From an uncultured Clostridia bacterium (GTDB taxonomy: Bacteria > Bacillota > Clostridia > TANB77 > CAG-508): a stretch of 33,932 nucleotides of DNA. The stretch covers positions 1 to 33,932 of the forward strand of contig CALXRZ010000012.1 of assembly GCA_944391015.1 (NCBI GenBank), read 5' to 3'. The notes under the pieces were generated by a model. The model was not told the DNA's origin. It ran no database searches and saw nothing but the letters and a program-made list of their open reading frames with translations. A program made the position numbers and the translations under genes. Shown piece by piece: positions 7,046 to 15,466 of the stretch (positions within the stretch are counted from its first letter, which is position 1; every line of letters starts with the position of its first letter).

Positions 7046-7915
7046 ATGCAAGAACAACAATATGAGCTAAATAATATACCATCATTTAATTCAAAACATA
7101 TATTTGAATGTGGTCAATGCTTTAGATGGGATGAAGAAAGCGATGGCTCATACACAGGTATAGTAGGAAAGAACGTAATAAATGTTAAACAAGTGGAAAA
7201 CAGAGTTATATTTTCTAGTTATGGTGCAGATAATTTAGAAAAACTAGTAATAAATTATTTTGATTTAACTAGAAACTATGAAGAAATAAAAGACAAGCTT
7301 TCAAAAATAGATGAGCACTTAGCAAGAAGCATAAAATATGGAAGTGGCATAAGAATCTTAAATCAAGACTTATGGGAAACAATTATATCTTTCATAATTT
7401 CAGCTAATAACAATATACCAAGAATAAAGGGAATAATAAATAGAATATCAAAAAATTATGGAGAGAAAATCGAGTGGAATGGAAAGGAATATTATACTTT
7501 CCCTACAGTAGAAGAATTGTCTAAAGCAAGAGTAGAAGAACTGCGAGCTTTGGGTTTAGGCTTTAGAGATGTGCGAGTATATGAAACTACTCGTAAAATT
7601 CTAGAAAAACAGTTAGATTTAGAAGAACTTCATAAGGAAAAGGACACTCAAAAAGTAAGAGATATATTGCTTACTCTTGATGGCGTTGGACCTAAAGTCG
7701 CAGATTGCATACTTCTATTTTCAACATTAAAAAGGTTTGATGTATTCCCAATAGATGTATGGGTAAGAAGAGTAATGAATGAGTTATATATAAAAAATGA
7801 AGATGAAACAAAGGTAAGTAAAAAAGAGATAGAAAAACTAGCTAAAGAAAAATATGGCAACTTAGAGGGCATAGCACAACAATATCTATTTTTCTGGAAG
7901 AGAGATACGGCTTAA
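7046..7915 (+). CDS. 8-oxoguanine DNA glycosylase/AP lyase, OGG1 type
   Basis: Excises 8-oxoguanine from DNA and nicks the abasic site. The OGG N-terminal domain is marked by ECGQCFRW (residues 21-28). The HhH-GPD core has LDGVGPKVADC with the Schiff-base lysine Lys217, and FPIDVWVRR with the catalytic Asp237. Together these define the bifunctional OGG subfamily common in Clostridia. The length of 289 residues is normal. Its own ribosome site GGACGGAG (7031-7038) is seven bases before the ATG and lies inside the 12-codon leader ORF. addB follows after 64 bases on the same strand, so this is a DNA-repair neighbourhood. Confidence 0.95.
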   Translation: MQEQQYELNNIPSFNSKHIFECGQCFRWDEESDGSYTGIVGKNVINVKQVENRVIFSSYGADNLEKLVINYFDLTRNYEEIKDKLSKIDEHLARSIKYGSGIRILNQDLWETIISFIISANNNIPRIKGIINRISKNYGEKIEWNGKEYYTFPTVEELSKARVEELRALGLGFRDVRVYETTRKILEKQLDLEELHKEKDTQKVRDILLTLDGVGPKVADCILLFSTLKRFDVFPIDVWVRRVMNELYIKNEDETKVSKKEIEKLAKEKYGNLEGIAQQYLFFWKRDTA

Positions 7916-7979
7916 TGCAATGCAAAAAAACTAAGTACATAATTGTGCGAGCCATAGAATAGCAAAAAAGGAGAAATTT

Positions 7980-10900
7980 ATGAGTTTAAGAATTATATAT
8001 GGAAAATCTGGTACTGGAAAAAGTACATATATTTGTAATGAAATAGCAGAAAAAATAAAAAATGGAAACAGAAAAATATACATAATAACTCCTGAGCAAT
8101 TTTCTTTCACGGCAGAAAAGAAATTGCTTGATGCACTAGATACATCTTCTGTTATACAGGCAGATGTACTAACTTTTAATCGTATGGCATATAGAGTAAT
8201 AAAAGAAACCGGAAACAAAAATTTATCTAATTTGTCTTTAACAGGCAAGTCTATGCTAATATATAATATTCTTTCCAAAGAGAGAAATAAGCTAAAATTT
8301 ATAGGCAAGTCTAACGAAAATGTAAGCTTAGTAGAAACACAAATAACAGAGTTTAAAAAGCACGGCGTTACAGTAGAAAGTCTGAAAGAGATTATAGAAA
8401 AAACAGAAGACAAATATTTGCAAACTAAACTAACCGATATGCTAATGGTTTACGAAAAATATACTGAAAATATAAATGACAAATACATAGACGAAAACGA
8501 CAATTTAAGTATTTTAGCAGATAGGCTAGACTTAGTCAAAGATTTTGATGATGCAGATATTTATATAGACGAATTTGTAGGCTTTACTCACCAAGAGTAT
8601 GAAATAATAAAAAAACTACTAGTTAAAGCAAATGAAGTAAATATAACTATTTGTACAGATAATCTTAACTTAAGCTTAAATCAAGATACAGATATTTTCT
8701 ATAGCAATAAATTAACAATAGATAAACTTTACTATATTGCAAGAGAAGAAAATGTAAAAATAGAAAAGCCTATAGTTTTAGACAAATGCTATAGATTTAA
8801 GAATAAGGAGCTAAGCCATTTAGAGGAAAATATATATGCATTTCCATATACACAATACAGAGAAAATGTAGAAAATATAGAACTGTTTTTGGCTAAAAAT
8901 CAATATTCGGAAATAGAATATGTAGCAGAAAATATAGTAAAACTCGCAAGAGACCAAGGCTACAGGTATAACCAAATTTCAGTTATAACTAAAAATCTAG
9001 ATGAATATTCAAACTTATGCAAGATTATTTTTAGTAAATACAACATACCAGTATTTATTGATGAAAAAAAGGACTTTAGCCAAAATATATTAGTAAAATA
9101 TATTTTATCGCTAATTAACATCTTTGCCAAGAATTGGTCAGAAGAAAGCGTTATAGAGTATATGAAATCAGGTTTAATATCTGAAATAGATGATGACGAT
9201 GTATATGTACTAGAAAACTATGCACTAAGATGGGGGATAAAAGGCAATAAATGGTATGCAAAAGAGCTTACATTTTATAACGAAACAGAAGAGGAACAAA
9301 ACAAAATAATTCATATAATGGAAAAAGTAATAAAGCCATTATTACGCCTTAGGGACGACATAATAGGAGAAAGAAACTACAAAAACATTACAGAAAAGTT
9401 ATATCATTTTTTAATAGATAATCAAATAAATATAAAAATAAATAATGAAATAAAGCATTTAGATGAAATTGGAGAAATAGAAAAAGCACGAGAATATGAA
9501 ACTAGTTATAAAACTGTAATAGAACTATTGGACGAAATTGTTTCGATTTTTGGAGAGGAGAAAGTAAGCTTCGACAAATATGCAGACATTCTAAAAACAG
9601 GACTAGGTAATAGTAGCTTAGGAAAATTGCCAAGTACACAAGACCAAGTAACTGTGGGAGATGTGGATAGGTCTAGGAATCATAGTATAAAAGCTGTATT
9701 TATTATAGGACTAAATGATGGTGTTTTTCCAAGCATTAACAAAGATGAAGGATATTTTAATGATAAAGATAGAGAAACATTAAAGCAATATGGAGCAGAA
9801 CTTGCAAAAGGCACGATGGAGAAACTATATGATGATAACTTTAACATATACAAAGCATTTTCAACAGCAGAAGAGAAAGTGTATTTATCTTATGTGTCAT
9901 CTGACTTAGAGGGAAAAGGACTAAGACCATCGATTTTAGTAAACAGAGTAAAGAAAATATATACTAAATTGCAAGAGAAAAGTGACATAATTTCAAAGCA
10001 AAGTGAAGTTATAACAGAGCTTAGTACTTTTGAGGAATTATTAGCAAACCTAGAGGCCTTTAGAGATGGAGAAGAAATAGATAAAAAATGGTTTGAAATA
10101 TACAACTATTATGCAGAAAGTCCAGCGTGGAAAGAAAAATTAGAAAGCAATTTAAAAGCATTAAACTTTAGTATAAAAGCAGACAAAATTAAAAAAGAGT
10201 TGGTAGACAAGCTATATGGAAATACTCTAAAAACTAGTATATCAAGACTAGAGCAATACAAATCTTGCCCATTTTCATACTATTTAAAATATGGACTTAA
10301 CTTACAAGAAAGGCAAGAATTTAAAGTACAAGCAATCGATACAGGAACCTTTATGCACGACGTAATAGATAGCTTTTTTGATAAAATGCAAGAAAGAGGC
10401 AGAACTGTAAAAGGCATAAGTGACGAGGAAGAAGAAGACATAGTAGACGAAATTATAGAGGAAAAGCTTGGTCTAAAAAAGAACTACATTTTCACAGGAA
10501 TACCAAAATACAGAGTGTTAGCAAGTAGACTAAAGAAAGTAATAAAGAAATCTATTAAATATATAGTATATAGCTTAAAATATAGCGACTTTGAAGTAAT
10601 GGGGCACGAAATGGAATTCAAGAATGGCAAAGAATACCCTGCAATAGAAGTTAAGCTAGATAATGGCAGAAAGGTAGAAATAACAGGAAAAATAGACAGA
10701 ATAGACATTGCAAAAACCCCAGAAGGAAAATATATAAGAATAATAGACTATAAATCATCAGCAAAAGATATTAACTTAAATGAAGTAGTGGCAGGATTAC
10801 AATTACAACTTTTAACATATTTAGATGCAGTGTGCAATATAGAAGATGTAATGCCAGCAGGAGTGCTATATTTTAACTTAATAGACCCAATAATAAAAAC

Positions 10901-11336
10901 AAGCAAGAACGTAACAGAGGAAAAATTGGACGAAGAAATACGAAAGCAATTTAAAATGAAAGGGCTAATTTTAGCAAATGTGGACATAGTAAAAAAGATG
11001 GACAAAACACTAGAAAGTGGAAGCTCAAATATAGTGCCAGCATACATCGACAAAGAAGGCAATTTGTCCAAAAAGTCTAGTGCAATTACACAAAGTCAAT
11101 TTGAATATTTGCAAAAATATATGAACAAAATACTAAAGCAAATTTCAGGAGAAATACTAACTGGAAATATTGATGTAAAGCCATATTATAAAATAAAGCA
11201 GGGGAAAACGCCATGCGAATATTGCAAATATAAATCAATATGTAATTTTAACACAGGCATATGCAAAAAGGAATATAACTATATTGGAAATGAAGAGAAA
11301 GAGTATATTTTGGAGAGAATAAAGGATGAGGTATAA
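7980..11336 (+). CDS. addB: AddB, ATP-dependent nuclease/helicase subunit B
   Basis: Subunit of the AddAB helicase-nuclease, which processes double-strand breaks for recombination. The N-terminal Walker A motif is GKSGTGKST (residues 8-16), followed by ITPEQFSFTAE. The C-terminal RecB-like nuclease domain carries GKIDRID and IIDYKSS (Asp923, Lys925). The iron-sulfur staple cysteines are Cys763 (KSCPFSYY) and Cys1079, Cys1082 and Cys1088 (CEYCKYKSIC), all present. The length (1118 residues) fits the family. The ribosome site AAAAGGAG precedes the ATG. The expected partner addA is usually directly downstream in Firmicutes; here a MITE-like element and pgeF follow, so addA must be elsewhere or absent. 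Confidence 0.96.
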   Translation: MSLRIIYGKSGTGKSTYICNEIAEKIKNGNRKIYIITPEQFSFTAEKKLLDALDTSSVIQADVLTFNRMAYRVIKETGNKNLSNLSLTGKSMLIYNILSKERNKLKFIGKSNENVSLVETQITEFKKHGVTVESLKEIIEKTEDKYLQTKLTDMLMVYEKYTENINDKYIDENDNLSILADRLDLVKDFDDADIYIDEFVGFTHQEYEIIKKLLVKANEVNITICTDNLNLSLNQDTDIFYSNKLTIDKLYYIAREENVKIEKPIVLDKCYRFKNKELSHLEENIYAFPYTQYRENVENIELFLAKNQYSEIEYVAENIVKLARDQGYRYNQISVITKNLDEYSNLCKIIFSKYNIPVFIDEKKDFSQNILVKYILSLINIFAKNWSEESVIEYMKSGLISEIDDDDVYVLENYALRWGIKGNKWYAKELTFYNETEEEQNKIIHIMEKVIKPLLRLRDDIIGERNYKNITEKLYHFLIDNQINIKINNEIKHLDEIGEIEKAREYETSYKTVIELLDEIVSIFGEEKVSFDKYADILKTGLGNSSLGKLPSTQDQVTVGDVDRSRNHSIKAVFIIGLNDGVFPSINKDEGYFNDKDRETLKQYGAELAKGTMEKLYDDNFNIYKAFSTAEEKVYLSYVSSDLEGKGLRPSILVNRVKKIYTKLQEKSDIISKQSEVITELSTFEELLANLEAFRDGEEIDKKWFEIYNYYAESPAWKEKLESNLKALNFSIKADKIKKELVDKLYGNTLKTSISRLEQYKSCPFSYYLKYGLNLQERQEFKVQAIDTGTFMHDVIDSFFDKMQERGRTVKGISDEEEEDIVDEIIEEKLGLKKNYIFTGIPKYRVLASRLKKVIKKSIKYIVYSLKYSDFEVMGHEMEFKNGKEYPAIEVKLDNGRKVEITGKIDRIDIAKTPEGKYIRIIDYKSSAKDINLNEVVAGLQLQLLTYLDAVCNIEDVMPAGVLYFNLIDPIIKTSKNVTEEKLDEEIRKQFKMKGLILANVDIVKKMDKTLESGSSNIVPAYIDKEGNLSKKSSAITQSQFEYLQKYMNKILKQISGEILTGNIDVKPYYKIKQGKTPCEYCKYKSICNFNTGICKKEYNYIGNEEKEYILERIKDEV

Positions 11337-11355
11337 CTTGATTTTGTTCATACAG

Positions 11356-11543
11356 TATTAAGCAACTATGTATATTTTTCAAATTTTTTCGAACCTTGGC
11401 GAAAGCAAACATATAACCACAATTAAAAAATTAATTTTTTAATTGTGCTCGTTTGCTCCAATTCGCACTCGCCTTATGTAAGGCTCGTTTGGTCGCTTAC
11501 GCGTTTCTACAAAAATTTTTAAAATATACATAGTTGCTTAATA
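11356..11543. mobile_element. MITE-like palindromic element, 188 bp
   Basis: Perfect 23-bp terminal inverted repeats lie at 11356-11378 and 11521-11543 (core TTAAGCAACTATG, read inward). The outermost TA on each side may be the target-site duplication, as made by IS630/Tc1-type transposases. Inside are AAATTTTT-type subterminal repeats, GCAAAC/GTTTGC arms and a 28-bp perfect palindrome centred near 11430 (CAATTAAAAAATTAATTTTT region). The right half holds GCCTTATGTAAGGC. It has no coding capacity and is locally more GC-rich in its right half than the flanks. No second copy was seen in the window. Confidence 0.65.
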
Positions 11544-11582
11544 AATAAGAAAATAAATCAGTGATTGGTGAAAGGAGTAAAC

Positions 11583-12494
11583 ATGAAGGATTTAACTAAT
11601 GACATAATAGTGCATAAAAATATAAATGGTACAGAGTTTATACAGTTTAGGAGATTACTTGAATTTCCGAACTTGAAACATTGCTATACATTAAGAAAAA
11701 ATGGTATAAATGTGCAAGTAAAAAATGGAGATAAAACGGAATTGTTAGAAAGCTATAGCAAAGTAGTAGATAGTTTAAATAAAGACGAAAATTCTAATTT
11801 TAGTTCAAATAATTCGAACCAAGAAAATAATTTAAAAGTAGAGAATATAGGTAGTATAAAACAAATGGAAAGTTTGCAAAAAGATAAAAATTTTACTATA
11901 AGCAATATAGTAAAACCTCATCAAACTCATACAGATAAAGTAGAAGTAGTAAACAGTAGTAGCGATACTTTTGAAGAAGTAGATGGAGTAATTACAAATA
12001 AAGAGAACATACTCCTATGTACATCATCTGCAGATTGTACTTCGCTATTTTTCTACGATGATGAGAAAAAAGTAATAGGAGATGTACACTCTGGATGGAG
12101 GGGAACTCTACAAAAAATAGGGAAAAAGGCAGTAGAAAAAATGATTACCGAGTATGACTGCAAGCCAGAAAATATAATTTGTTGTATATCGCCTTGTATT
12201 AAAAAATGCCACTTTGAAGTAGAAGATGATGTATTGCAAATGTTTAAAAATGAATTTGACTACACAGGCAGAATTGATGAAATAATTGAAAAAGGAAAAG
12301 TTGTAGATGGAATTCAAAAATACAACATAGATACTACTCTAATAAATAAGATTATTTTAGCAGAAGTAGGATTACAAGAAAGCAACATTATAGATAGTAA
12401 TATTTGTACTGTATGCGATTCAGATTTATTTCATTCATTTAGAGCCGACGGCGATGCTTCTGGAAGAAATGGAGCATTTATAGGAATGATGTAG
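11583..12494 (+). CDS. pgeF: PgeF/YfiH-family peptidoglycan editing factor (multicopper-oxidase-like laccase fold)
   Basis: Family members have been assigned peptidoglycan-editing and purine nucleoside activities. The metal-binding residues are intact: His116 in KPHQTH, Cys152 in SSADC and His169 in VHSGWRG; SGWRGT is the family hallmark, and the C terminus FRADGDASGRNGAFIGMM is complete. Residues about 64-90 (NKDENSNFSSNNSNQENN) are a low-complexity Asn/Ser insertion, so the protein (303 residues) is longer than the usual 250-280. The start is ATG 11583 behind AAAGGAG; an in-frame TTG at 11565 lies upstream of that site. The TAG stop is followed in the same frame by a radical SAM remnant. 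Confidence 0.92.
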   Translation: MKDLTNDIIVHKNINGTEFIQFRRLLEFPNLKHCYTLRKNGINVQVKNGDKTELLESYSKVVDSLNKDENSNFSSNNSNQENNLKVENIGSIKQMESLQKDKNFTISNIVKPHQTHTDKVEVVNSSSDTFEEVDGVITNKENILLCTSSADCTSLFFYDDEKKVIGDVHSGWRGTLQKIGKKAVEKMITEYDCKPENIICCISPCIKKCHFEVEDDVLQMFKNEFDYTGRIDEIIEKGKVVDGIQKYNIDTTLINKIILAEVGLQESNIIDSNICTVCDSDLFHSFRADGDASGRNGAFIGMM

Positions 12495-12863
12495 GAAAAT
12501 ATAGTAATTTTAGAAAATGTATGCTATAACGAAGAATTTGTAAGTAAGTTATATGAAGCAGTAAATATTTTTGGAAAAGGAAATGTAAGGAGCAATTTTG
12601 TATTGGGATTACAAGATTATAATGAATTAATAGATGAATGCGAAAAATTTGCAGAGAGAGGAATTGTTGCTGATTATTCAGTTTTTCAACCGAAGAAAAA
12701 TACTCCTTATAGTAATTTAAAAGCACCAGAAATGAAAGATGTAATTAATTTTACCAAAAGATTGGTCAAAATATATTTAAAATATAATCAACATCCTATT
12801 TTTTGCACATTAAGTAGTCGTTCAAGTATAGTTAATGAGGTTTATTATGATAATGTTAGATAA
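12495..12863 (+). pseudogene. 5'-truncated radical SAM gene (C-terminal 122 codons)
   Basis: Directly after the pgeF stop, in the same frame, 122 open codons run to the TGA-free stop TAG at 12861-12863. The sequence reads like the end of a radical SAM domain: AVNIFGKGNVRSNFVLGLQ, then ERGIVADYSVFQPKKNTPYS, and a conserved-looking tail PIFCTLSSRSSIVNEVYY. The cluster-binding CxxxCxxC half is missing. The 3' end overlaps the next gene by 17 bases, as expected of the intact operon. A TTG at 12603 with AAGGAG ten bases upstream could still start an 86-residue peptide, but the AGGAGC is explained by the conserved VRSN codons. Radical SAM membership is inferred from pattern only. Confidence 0.6.
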
Positions 12864-13854
12864 AATATTCAAAGAGAATATTCAATTTTCTAAATATGGA
12901 AGAAGTGGTGCTATTGTTTTAACAAAAAATAAAAACAATGCAATAAAATTAAAACAAGCGGGATGGAATTGCTATTTAAAAGACGATATATTCAGACTTA
13001 ATCCTCCTACACTTAACTTAGTAGACATTGTTGATATAGAAAAGTCATTGCAATATCAAAATTTGATATTTAATTATTCTCTGTATAAATATATACAACT
13101 ATTAAATCAAAAAAGAATACTAGAAGAATATTGCTTAAATGTGATGGAAGAACATAAAATATTTTTTAAAAATTTTGTATTTCATATTTCTATTGGACCA
13201 ATATTAAAATATGCAGTTAAGATAGAAGGAAGTGATAATAGGATCTATAAATTTAAAACATATTTGATTGATTATATACTAGGAGACCAAAAATTCATTC
13301 AGCTATACAATAAATATATTACTTTATTTAAAAATACCCCGAATATTGAATTAGAATGTATAAAAAACGAGAACATTAAATTGCAAGAAAACTATATAAG
13401 ACAATACAAAGCTAATAATTATAAATGTAAAAATAAAACTATTAAGATTGATTTTAGCCAGATTAATATTGAACAATTTGATTATATAATTTTTATACTA
13501 AATGGTTGTTTTAAAATAATGCCATATTTTGACTTAAACGAATATAAAAATAAAATCATATTTTGGGAAGTTCATATGGACGCAACAAAAGGTGCAAATG
13601 ATTTTGGAGGTTTAGAAAAATTAAAAAATAAATCTATTTTAGTTATTGATAGCATTTATTCAGGAAAAACAATGTTATATATTAAAAAAATATTAAAAAA
13701 TATAACAGATAAAATTAATATTTTAGGAGTATTCCCAAAGAGTGATAGTGTAGCTAATATATGTGATTATATTATGATCCTTAATAAAGTAATAAAAAAG
13801 AGTAAGAATGGATTTAATATAGAAAAAGAAATAATAAAAATTTTAGGAGGATAA
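12847..13854 (+). CDS. Phosphoribosyltransferase-fold protein of unknown function
   Basis: A 335-residue protein. The C-terminal half carries a type I phosphoribosyltransferase PRPP-binding loop, KSILVIDSIYSGKTM (Asp268, Ser269), with an upstream hydrophobic strand FDYIIFILNG and a WEVHMD segment, as in double-psi/PRTase proteins that handle nucleobases or related ligands. The loop has DS in place of the usual DD/ED, so catalysis is uncertain. The N-terminal 150 residues match nothing I recognise. GAGG at 12837-12840 favours ATG 12847 (six-base spacing), with 12853 as an alternative. It overlaps the truncated radical SAM gene and is followed one base later by the CYTH gene. The DNA is strikingly AT-rich: 10 G/C in 60 at 13441-13500. 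Confidence 0.6.
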   Translation: MIMLDKIFKENIQFSKYGRSGAIVLTKNKNNAIKLKQAGWNCYLKDDIFRLNPPTLNLVDIVDIEKSLQYQNLIFNYSLYKYIQLLNQKRILEEYCLNVMEEHKIFFKNFVFHISIGPILKYAVKIEGSDNRIYKFKTYLIDYILGDQKFIQLYNKYITLFKNTPNIELECIKNENIKLQENYIRQYKANNYKCKNKTIKIDFSQINIEQFDYIIFILNGCFKIMPYFDLNEYKNKIIFWEVHMDATKGANDFGGLEKLKNKSILVIDSIYSGKTMLYIKKILKNITDKINILGVFPKSDSVANICDYIMILNKVIKKSKNGFNIEKEIIKILGG

Positions 13855-13855
13855 G

Positions 13856-14422
13856 TTGAAAAAGAATGATATTCAAATAAAATTTCAAATTTCAGATGTA
13901 GATGCATTTTTAGAGAAACTAAAAAAAGATAAATACATTTTAATAGGAGGAGCTTTTGAAAAAACAACTAGGTATGATTTTGATGATGAAAGATTATCGA
14001 AACAAGGAATTTTCATTAGGACAAAAGATGGATTTAATGATACAATAACAATTAAAGAAAAAACTCAAAGGAAGACACAAAAAAAGTACTTTGAACGAGA
14101 AAATGAAACATTTGAAATAGAAAATTGTGATTATATGAAATATTTACTTGAGAAGATTGGACTAACAAAAAATTATATAATGGAAAAGTATAGAATAATT
14201 TGGAAAAAAGGAAAAGTAGAACTACATTTAGATGAATTGCCATTTGGAGTTTATTGTGAAATATGCTCAACTGAGAAAGAAATTGATAAAATAGTATCTA
14301 AGCTTAATATAAAAAATGTTTATAATTGTACTTATTGGGATATCTACAATCAAATAGATGATAGTAAAAAAGATATAAAATTTGAGAAAGACCATATTTT
14401 CTTGACGGATTTATTAATTTAA
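13856..14422 (+). CDS. CYTH-domain protein with altered ExExK signature
   Basis: The CYTH fold (adenylate cyclase IV / thiamine triphosphatase superfamily) binds triphosphate-containing ligands inside a beta-barrel. Visible elements are IFIRTKDG, DTITIKEKT, EKYRIIWKKGKVELHLDELPFGVYCEI, and alternating Lys/Arg/Glu residues on strands. The N-terminal ExExK signature is DIQIK (residues 5-9) here: both metal-binding glutamates are changed, so it may bind without hydrolysing or use another metal arrangement. The start is TTG at 13856, five bases after GGAGG that overlaps the end of the PRTase gene; the two are translationally coupled. 188 residues is normal. Confidence 0.75.
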   Translation: MKKNDIQIKFQISDVDAFLEKLKKDKYILIGGAFEKTTRYDFDDERLSKQGIFIRTKDGFNDTITIKEKTQRKTQKKYFERENETFEIENCDYMKYLLEKIGLTKNYIMEKYRIIWKKGKVELHLDELPFGVYCEICSTEKEIDKIVSKLNIKNVYNCTYWDIYNQIDDSKKDIKFEKDHIFLTDLLI

Positions 14423-14442
14423 ATATATTTAAGAAGAAAAGC

Positions 14443-14560
14443 TAAAAAAGAATTACAATTTTGACGCCAAAAAACTTTATTTGTAATTTAATCAACGTAC
14501 AAGTGATATGCTTCATAAATTTTAAACTCATTTTGACTGTTCAAAATTTAATTCTTTTCA
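14443..14560 (+). promoter_or_regulatory. Structured leader candidate before the NUDIX fusion gene
   Basis: AAAAGAATTACAATTTTGAC (14446-14465) is nearly complementary to the segment GTTCAAAATTTAATTCTTTT (14539-14558). Shorter alternatives compete: AATTACAA with TTGTAATT (14481-14488), and ATTTTGA with TCAAAAT around a CTGT loop (about 14530-14547). Mutually exclusive pairings resemble an attenuator or ligand-sensing leader, but no T run follows and no known riboswitch motif was recognised. Confidence 0.3.
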
Positions 14561-14593
14561 AGCGAAAATAAAAAGAAGAGAAAGGAACCGAAA

Positions 14594-15466
14594 ATGAAGA
14601 AAATAGAAATAGAATTGACAAATGGAAAATTAATTCCATCAATTATAACTAATGAAGAGCTAATATATGGTGTTACTGCAATTGCAGTAGGAGTAAAAAA
14701 TAATTACATAGATATTTCAAGCAAGTTAGGTAAATTAGAAAAAGTTTATGCAAAACATCCACTAACAAATGAAATATTACCAATTATTGTATTAGACAAT
14801 GATATATTAGAAGAAAATTCAATGATGCTAGTACCAGCTCATATTCAAGAACATTTTGAATTAGCCAAAAAGTTTAATTTACCATATAAACAAGTTGTTG
14901 CACCTTATTTTAAAGGTATAGGAGAAGAAAGTCTAAATCCAAGTGTCGAAACTAAATTTAGGACTAGTGTTATAGCAGTTATAAAAAACGAAGAAGATGA
15001 TACCTATCTTTGTGTTGATGCATTAAAAAGAAATTGTAAATCATTTGTACTTGGAGGAATAGAAGAGGGGGAGACGCCAGAAGAAGCAGCAGTCAGAGAA
15101 GTTAAAGAAGAAACTGGATATGTTGATATTATAATTAATAGAAAAAGTATTTTTGAATTGCATAATCATTTTTATGCAGCATATAAAGGAGTAAATAGAT
15201 ATGCTATTTTAAATGTTATATTTGGAACGTTAAACTCTAAAAAGAGAGAAAAAGTTTCTGATAGTGAATTCAATAAACAAAAAGCTATATGGATAAAGAA
15301 AGAAAATTTGAAGGACTTTCTGACAGTTAATAATAATGTTTTTGTAAATAATTATCTTTTAGATGGAGATTGTGCTTATGAAGGTGATGGAGTAATGATT
15401 AATTCTGGAAAATTTAATGGAAAATTAAGAAGTGAGGTACAAAATAAATTATGTCAAAAAAGATAA
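14594..15466 (+). CDS. NUDIX hydrolase fused to a class I aaRS (LeuRS-type) CP1 editing-like domain
   Basis: Residues 120-260 form a NUDIX domain with an intact box (Gly154-x5-Glu160-x7-Arg168-Glu169 ... EETGY176), a pyrophosphohydrolase of nucleoside-diphosphate-linked compounds. Residues 18-108 align by eye with the editing domain of LeuRS in this same window: ITNEELIYGVTA with [26 protein letters not shown] with [14 protein letters not shown], and MLVPAHIQEHFELAKKFNLP with [19 protein letters not shown]. The editing aspartates of HDERD are replaced (HIQEH) and the threonine-rich TTR motif is lost, so ordinary misacyl-tRNA hydrolysis is unlikely. A ribosome site AGAAAGGA precedes the ATG. 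Its last 16 bases overlap the kinase gene. The fold assignment of the N-terminal part is inference from the motif alignment. Confidence 0.8.
   Translation: MKKIEIELTNGKLIPSIITNEELIYGVTAIAVGVKNNYIDISSKLGKLEKVYAKHPLTNEILPIIVLDNDILEENSMMLVPAHIQEHFELAKKFNLPYKQVVAPYFKGIGEESLNPSVETKFRTSVIAVIKNEEDDTYLCVDALKRNCKSFVLGGIEEGETPEEAAVREVKEETGYVDIIINRKSIFELHNHFYAAYKGVNRYAILNVIFGTLNSKKREKVSDSEFNKQKAIWIKKENLKDFLTVNNNVFVNNYLLDGDCAYEGDGVMINSGKFNGKLRSEVQNKLCQKR

Noticed and set aside
12598..12863. Functional 86-residue peptide from TTG 12603
   Set aside because: The AAGGAG upstream is part of codons for a conserved-looking VRSN segment, and the open frame extends upstream with matching coding character; a truncated gene is the simpler reading.
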